The notes below the pieces were generated by a model. The model was not told the DNA's origin and searched no databases. It saw nothing but the letters and a program-made list of their open reading frames with translations. Made by a program: the position numbers and the translations under genes. From Lachnospiraceae bacterium (GTDB lineage Bacteria; Bacillota; Clostridia; Lachnospirales; Lachnospiraceae), in contig LR698958.1 of NCBI GenBank assembly GCA_902381685.1, forward strand, positions 1,532,099 through 1,596,098: 64,000 nt of DNA, given 5' to 3'. Of this stretch, positions 60,652-64,000 are shown in pieces (the stretch's first letter is position 1; each line of letters opens with the position of its first letter).

Positions 60652-62048
60652 TATTCATACTCCTTTTCATCGCTCTCTGCCGCATGGAAAACGTATTCCG
60701 GTCCTCCGCCATTTGTCTTAAATGCTTCCGTACTGTCAGATTTCAACAGTACAATAAATGTCTGGAAAATCAACTGTATATCTTTCCAAATGTTAAACTG
60801 CTCTATATACATCATGTCCATAATAAGTTTATCTTTCGGAGTTGTATTATATTTTCCCGCAATCTGTGCATATCCTGTCAAACCTGCTTTTACACGAAGA
60901 CGATATCTAAACTCCGGAAGTTGTTTTTCATACTCATTTACATTTTCCAACATTTCAGGACGCGGTCCCACAAAACTCATATCCCCTTTTAGTATGTTGA
61001 GCAACTGAGGAAGTTCGTCCATACGGATTTTTCTTAAAATCTTTCCCGGTTTTGTAATTCTGTCGTCATCATCTGTCACCGAACGATTTTCCACATTTTC
61101 TTTCATTGTACGGAACTTGTACACTTCAAATACCCTTCCGTTCAACGTCGCACGTTTCTGCTTAAAGAAAATAGAACCTCCGTCATATGCTTTGATTGCA
61201 ATTGCACTCACAATCCAAATCGGTGAAGTCAGAATTCCAAGTACGATGGCAAGTCCCATATCAAGAAGTTTTTTTGCAATTCTCTGTTCCATCGTCCAAG
61301 CCTTAACGTTTGCATTTAAAACAGAAACGTCGTCAAGCAAGTAATACTTAGCATTCATCTCCACAATATCTTCTATTTCCGGATTGAAATAAATATGGGT
61401 CTTCTTCTTATAACAATACCGTATAATTTCACTTCTCTCCACAACAGGAACATCTTGAATAAACACAGTATCCGCTTTATCTATTGTTTCCCATATTTTT
61501 TTATCCTTGTAATCTAAAACATAATCAATTTTATATTGTTTCCTAAAACGTGAAATAGCCCTTGTAATACAGTCCAAACTTTCCTGTGAGGACGTAATGA
61601 TACAGCAACTGTCCGGTTCGTGTATCTTAAAAAACAGTGCATTTCCCGCATACGCAAAAATAACAATAACAATAAGTTGTACGATATATGCTATTATTAA
61701 TGCCCCTATACTGCTTAATCTAAACGCAGTAATGCTGGGTGTAATCGTATTCATAATCATTAATTGTAAATATACTACTAAATCAGTAAAAAACGTTGCC
61801 AAACTAATAGAATATATGATTGGTTTGCTCTTTCTTCGCCCTACATCATACATTCCGTAAATTCTCAAAAACAAGATACCTACTATAGCAAATGTCGTCA
61901 TTGTAATTCCCATTGTTCTTGACAATCGAATCAACGATGGATTTTCTTCTGACAAAATCAACATGAATACACCCAACAATGACAAATATAAAATTGCTTT
62001 AATAACAAGCCACATTGTGGCCTCGAATTTTCTTATCCAATAACTCAT
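60651..62048 (-). CDS. Polyprenyl glycosylphosphotransferase (WcaJ/CpsE-type initiating enzyme)
   Basis: A 465-residue protein with about four N-terminal membrane segments, a CoA-binding-like middle domain near 145-235 and the C-terminal catalytic domain. That domain begins at a fifth hydrophobic segment near 272. Signatures: SIFFKQKRATLNGRVFEVYKFRTM near 310, DELPQLLNILKGDMSFVGPRPEM near 355 and KAGLTGYAQIAGKYNT near 395. It transfers a sugar-1-phosphate to undecaprenyl phosphate and so starts each repeat unit. The ATG at 62048 follows GGTGG; a longer frame to 62108 is unlikely. First gene of the 20-gene locus. Confidence 0.93.
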   Translation of the reverse strand: MSYWIRKFEATMWLVIKAILYLSLLGVFMLILSEENPSLIRLSRTMGITMTTFAIVGILFLRIYGMYDVGRRKSKPIIYSISLATFFTDLVVYLQLMIMNTITPSITAFRLSSIGALIIAYIVQLIVIVIFAYAGNALFFKIHEPDSCCIITSSQESLDCITRAISRFRKQYKIDYVLDYKDKKIWETIDKADTVFIQDVPVVERSEIIRYCYKKKTHIYFNPEIEDIVEMNAKYYLLDDVSVLNANVKAWTMEQRIAKKLLDMGLAIVLGILTSPIWIVSAIAIKAYDGGSIFFKQKRATLNGRVFEVYKFRTMKENVENRSVTDDDDRITKPGKILRKIRMDELPQLLNILKGDMSFVGPRPEMLENVNEYEKQLPEFRYRLRVKAGLTGYAQIAGKYNTTPKDKLIMDMMYIEQFNIWKDIQLIFQTFIVLLKSDSTEAFKTNGGGPEYVFHAAESDEKEYE

Positions 62049-62115
62049 TTTTCCACCACCTATTACAATATCACACCTCATTATAAACGATAGTCCAATA
62101 TTCCGCAAGGTTTCT

Positions 62116-62150
62116 TTCCTTAATTATATCTTATTTTGTAATATTTTTGT
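62116..62150 (-). promoter_or_regulatory. Candidate promoter of the polysaccharide locus
   Basis: On the minus strand a perfect TATAAT lies at 62128-62123, about 75 bases before the first gene. The -35 is poor (TTACAA with 18-base spacing or GTTACA with 19), so an activator or another promoter is possible. Confidence 0.35.
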
Positions 62151-62282
62151 AACATTTTTTCTCATCACTTTTTCAGATATAATAAAGTTATTCCCCATTT
62201 TCCTATCTTTTTTATAAAAAGGGGGTGTCGCAAAATCATCAAATTAGATGATTGAGCGGCACCCTCGCTCTATACATATCAA

Positions 62283-62328
62283 AAAATCCGAAAAGATTCC
62301 CCAAATAAAAGGATTCCTTCCGGATTTT
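62283..62328 (-). terminator. Terminator of the IS transposase
   Basis: On the minus strand AAAATCCGGAAGGAATCC pairs with GGAATCTTTTCGGATTTT (two G-T or mismatched positions), followed by TT. It lies about 36 bases past the transposase stop and would limit read-through into the polysaccharide locus. Confidence 0.65.
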
Positions 62329-62363
62329 GGCGTACTTTAATAATGCCTCTGTTTTATGGCTTT

Positions 62364-63971
62364 TTAGGCAGTTTCTTTAACTAGAAAAAGGTAACTTCCT
62401 GTACGCTCCTTTTGGATTTTAGCATGCAGTTTATTGATATTATAACCCATACAAAGCAAAAGAATTTCTAGTTTTACCTTGCTTTTTCCACGGAGTAGAA
62501 ATCTTTGAAATTCATAATCATTCTTCAAAACCCCAAATGCCCCCTCTACTTGAATGGAACGGTTCATGCGGTATTTAATCCCTGTTTCACTTAGGATATT
62601 TTTATAGGATTCCTGACGCTTCTCCAGAAAACTTTTAGAAACATATAACCGTTTATTCCCTTTTGCTTTGGTACATTTTTCTTTATAGGGGCAGCCGGTA
62701 CAATCCTCGCATTCATAAACGGTTACTTCCGATTCATAACCGCTCTTGCTTTTCTGTTTTTTCATAAAAATGGGAAATAGCGTTTTCCCGGCATGGCAGG
62801 TGTAGGTATCCGTCTTTTCATCATATCCCATATTTTCCCGTTTGCTGATATCCTGCTTAAAGTTTCGCTTCTTCCATTTCTCATAAGTCTGTGGTTTGAT
62901 GTATGGCTTCTGCTTTGCACTTCTTAGGTAAGTATACACTTCTTCGCTTTCATATCCGGAATCGGCGGTTACGCTCGGATAACGGAACCCCAGGTTCCTC
63001 TCCATTGTCTTTAAGAACGGAACTAATGTCCAGACATCATTCCGATCCTGAAAAATATCCGTTGCCACGATATATTCACTGTCTACTGCGATCTGTACAT
63101 TATACCCGGGCTTTAACTGTGCATTTCTCATATGGTCGTCTTTCATGTGCATAAAGGTTGCATCAGGATCTGTTTTGCAATAATTGTTTCTTCCCTGAAA
63201 GTTTGCCGTATGCCAGTCATAAACGGTCTGCCGTTCCAGAAAGCTGTGAAAAGTTCAAAATACCGTTGGTTTCTGCTTTTCCGTTTTCCACGTCCATGAA
63301 CAAAAACGGAGTGGTCTGTTCGACAGCGTTCTTCTAAAAAACAAACGATTTTCTGTAAATCCGGTGTCTTTGTTTCCGAAGCAACCGAAAAATCCTTCAT
63401 ATATTCTCTGTTCAGATGCTGTATTGCCTCCTGTATCTTCCTGAACATTTTTTCTTCCCATTTTTCCCACAGATTTTTTCCAGACAAAGGTATATTTATT
63501 TGCACAGGCTTCTAATTTAGTTCCGTCAATAAATACTGTTTCCTTTGACAGTTCCCCTGCCTCTTCCAAGCGTCTTACCATTTGGTAAAAAAGATTTTCG
63601 CAGGCATCTGCAAGAAAACCGGTACGAAAACGAGCAATCGTACTGTGGTCAGGGGCTTTCTGTCCGGCTAGCAGCCACATAAAGTTGATGTCCCGTTTAC
63701 AGGCAGTTTCAATTTTTCTCGAAGAATAGATGTTTTGAGAATAAGCGTAGGTAAGAATCTTGAACATGGTCTTTGGATCAACTGCTGGATTTCTGCCTTT
63801 GGCAGAGTAAGCCTGATACAGCAAGCTGTAATCTAAATCCTCCAGTTCGTGGCTCAGCAGTCGGACAGAATCATCATCAGGAATCAAACCTTCTAAATTT
63901 AGTGGCAAAACCAGTTGATAAGGTTCGCCGAATTCGGTATAATTTTTATGGTATTTTAATTTATTAGTCAT
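62364..63971 (-). pseudogene. IS1182-family transposase, two frameshifts
   Basis: The N-terminal part (63971 to about 63480) and the C-terminal part (from about 63245 to 62364) are in the same frame. The middle, about 235 bases, reads on in another frame, so two compensating indels are needed. The first part has GRNPAVDPKTMFKILTYAYS and SKETVFIDGTKLEACANKYTFVWKKS, a DDE-type start with the first aspartate in FIDGTK. The last part has KTDPDATFMHMKDDHMRNAQLKPGYNVQ and ADSGYESEEVY, and ends with the IS1182 cysteine-rich segment ECEDCTGCPYKEKC. Intact length would be about 535 residues. TGA at about 63255 blocks the original frame, so the gene is probably inactive. Confidence 0.85.
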
Positions 63972-64000
63972 ATCTTATTATACCATGGTTATTTCTCGGG

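Larger units (their letters stand above)
62220..64000. mobile_element. IS1182-family insertion sequence, right end outside the window
   Basis: The element includes a frameshifted IS1182-type transposase and, on the side distal to the polysaccharide locus start, a candidate end GGGGGTGTCGCAAAA at about 62220. The matching opposite end would lie upstream of the transposase start at 63971 and is beyond the window. A promoter -10 box TATAAT is seen on the minus strand just before the transposase start. The element lies about 170 bases upstream of the first polysaccharide gene. Confidence 0.75.

Noticed and set aside
62364..63971. Programmed frameshifting to make the transposase
   Set aside because: Two shifts about 235 bases apart are needed and I see no slippery heptamer with structure; IS1182 transposases are normally a single frame.

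Overview
The window looks like a chromosomal segment of a low-GC, endospore-forming member of the Clostridia, most likely a Lachnospiraceae gut anaerobe. The support is sigE, sigG, spoIIGA and cotJABC (sporulation), the order pth-mfd-prsA, a long dcw (division and cell wall) cluster, strong AGGAGG-type ribosome binding sites, and an elaborate surface-polysaccharide locus. The genus cannot be fixed from sequence alone.

Layout. (1) 1-4.9 kb, minus strand: pth, mfd and a PrsA-like foldase lipoprotein cut by the window edge. (2) 5.0-8.3 kb: a small accessory patch with a membrane protein, a truncated HIT-family gene, a SnoaL-like protein, an Rpn-type nuclease/transposase and an XRE regulator. (3) 8.4-25.4 kb, minus strand: the dcw and sporulation block. 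In transcription order it runs mraZ, rsmH, ftsL, PBP, spoVD-type PBP, mraY, murD, ftsW, ftsQ, ftsZ, spoIIGA, sigE, a beta-CASP metallohydrolase, sigG, a HAD phosphatase and a small acidic protein. murG, murC, murE and murF are absent from it. (4) 25.4-29.0 kb: DegV, a second FtsW/RodA/SpoVE protein, cotJABC on the plus strand and two tRNAs. (5) 29.1-34.3 kb, minus strand: a copper operon copA-csoR-copZ with a visible CsoR-type operator, directly followed by two related secreted proteins of unknown function. (6) 34.4-40.1 kb: an HtrA protease, a cohesin-domain membrane protein and two LCP cell-wall polymer ligases. (7) 40.6-62.1 kb, minus strand: a 20-gene polysaccharide locus. (8) 62.2-64.0 kb: an IS1182-like element with a frameshifted transposase, cut by the right edge.

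How the genes work together. In the polysaccharide locus a polyprenyl-phosphate sugar transferase starts the repeat unit and Glf supplies UDP-galactofuranose. RfbA, RfbB, a 3,4-ketoisomerase, a DegT aminotransferase and a hexapeptide acetyltransferase together form a complete route to a dTDP-3-acetamido-3,6-dideoxyhexose. Four glycosyltransferases build the unit; Wzx, Wzy, Wzz and a CpsD-like ATPase export and polymerise it, and the LCP proteins may attach it to the wall. The last four genes (a CDP-glycerol transferase-like GT, a DUF1015 protein, a LicC-like cytidylyltransferase fused to a CobD/HisC-like PLP domain, and an ornithine cyclodeaminase-like protein) suggest a pathway to a CDP-activated amino-alcohol phosphate, possibly CDP-ethanolamine made from serine. 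This is the most promising candidate for an undescribed system here.

Regulatory signals seen directly include a MraZ operator with sites in 10-bp phase on a good sigma-A promoter, a Spo0A-type box on a 22-bp-spaced promoter before spoIIGA, a hairpin that would bury the sigG start codon, and a terminator-like hairpin that overlaps the ribosome binding site of the spoVD-type gene.
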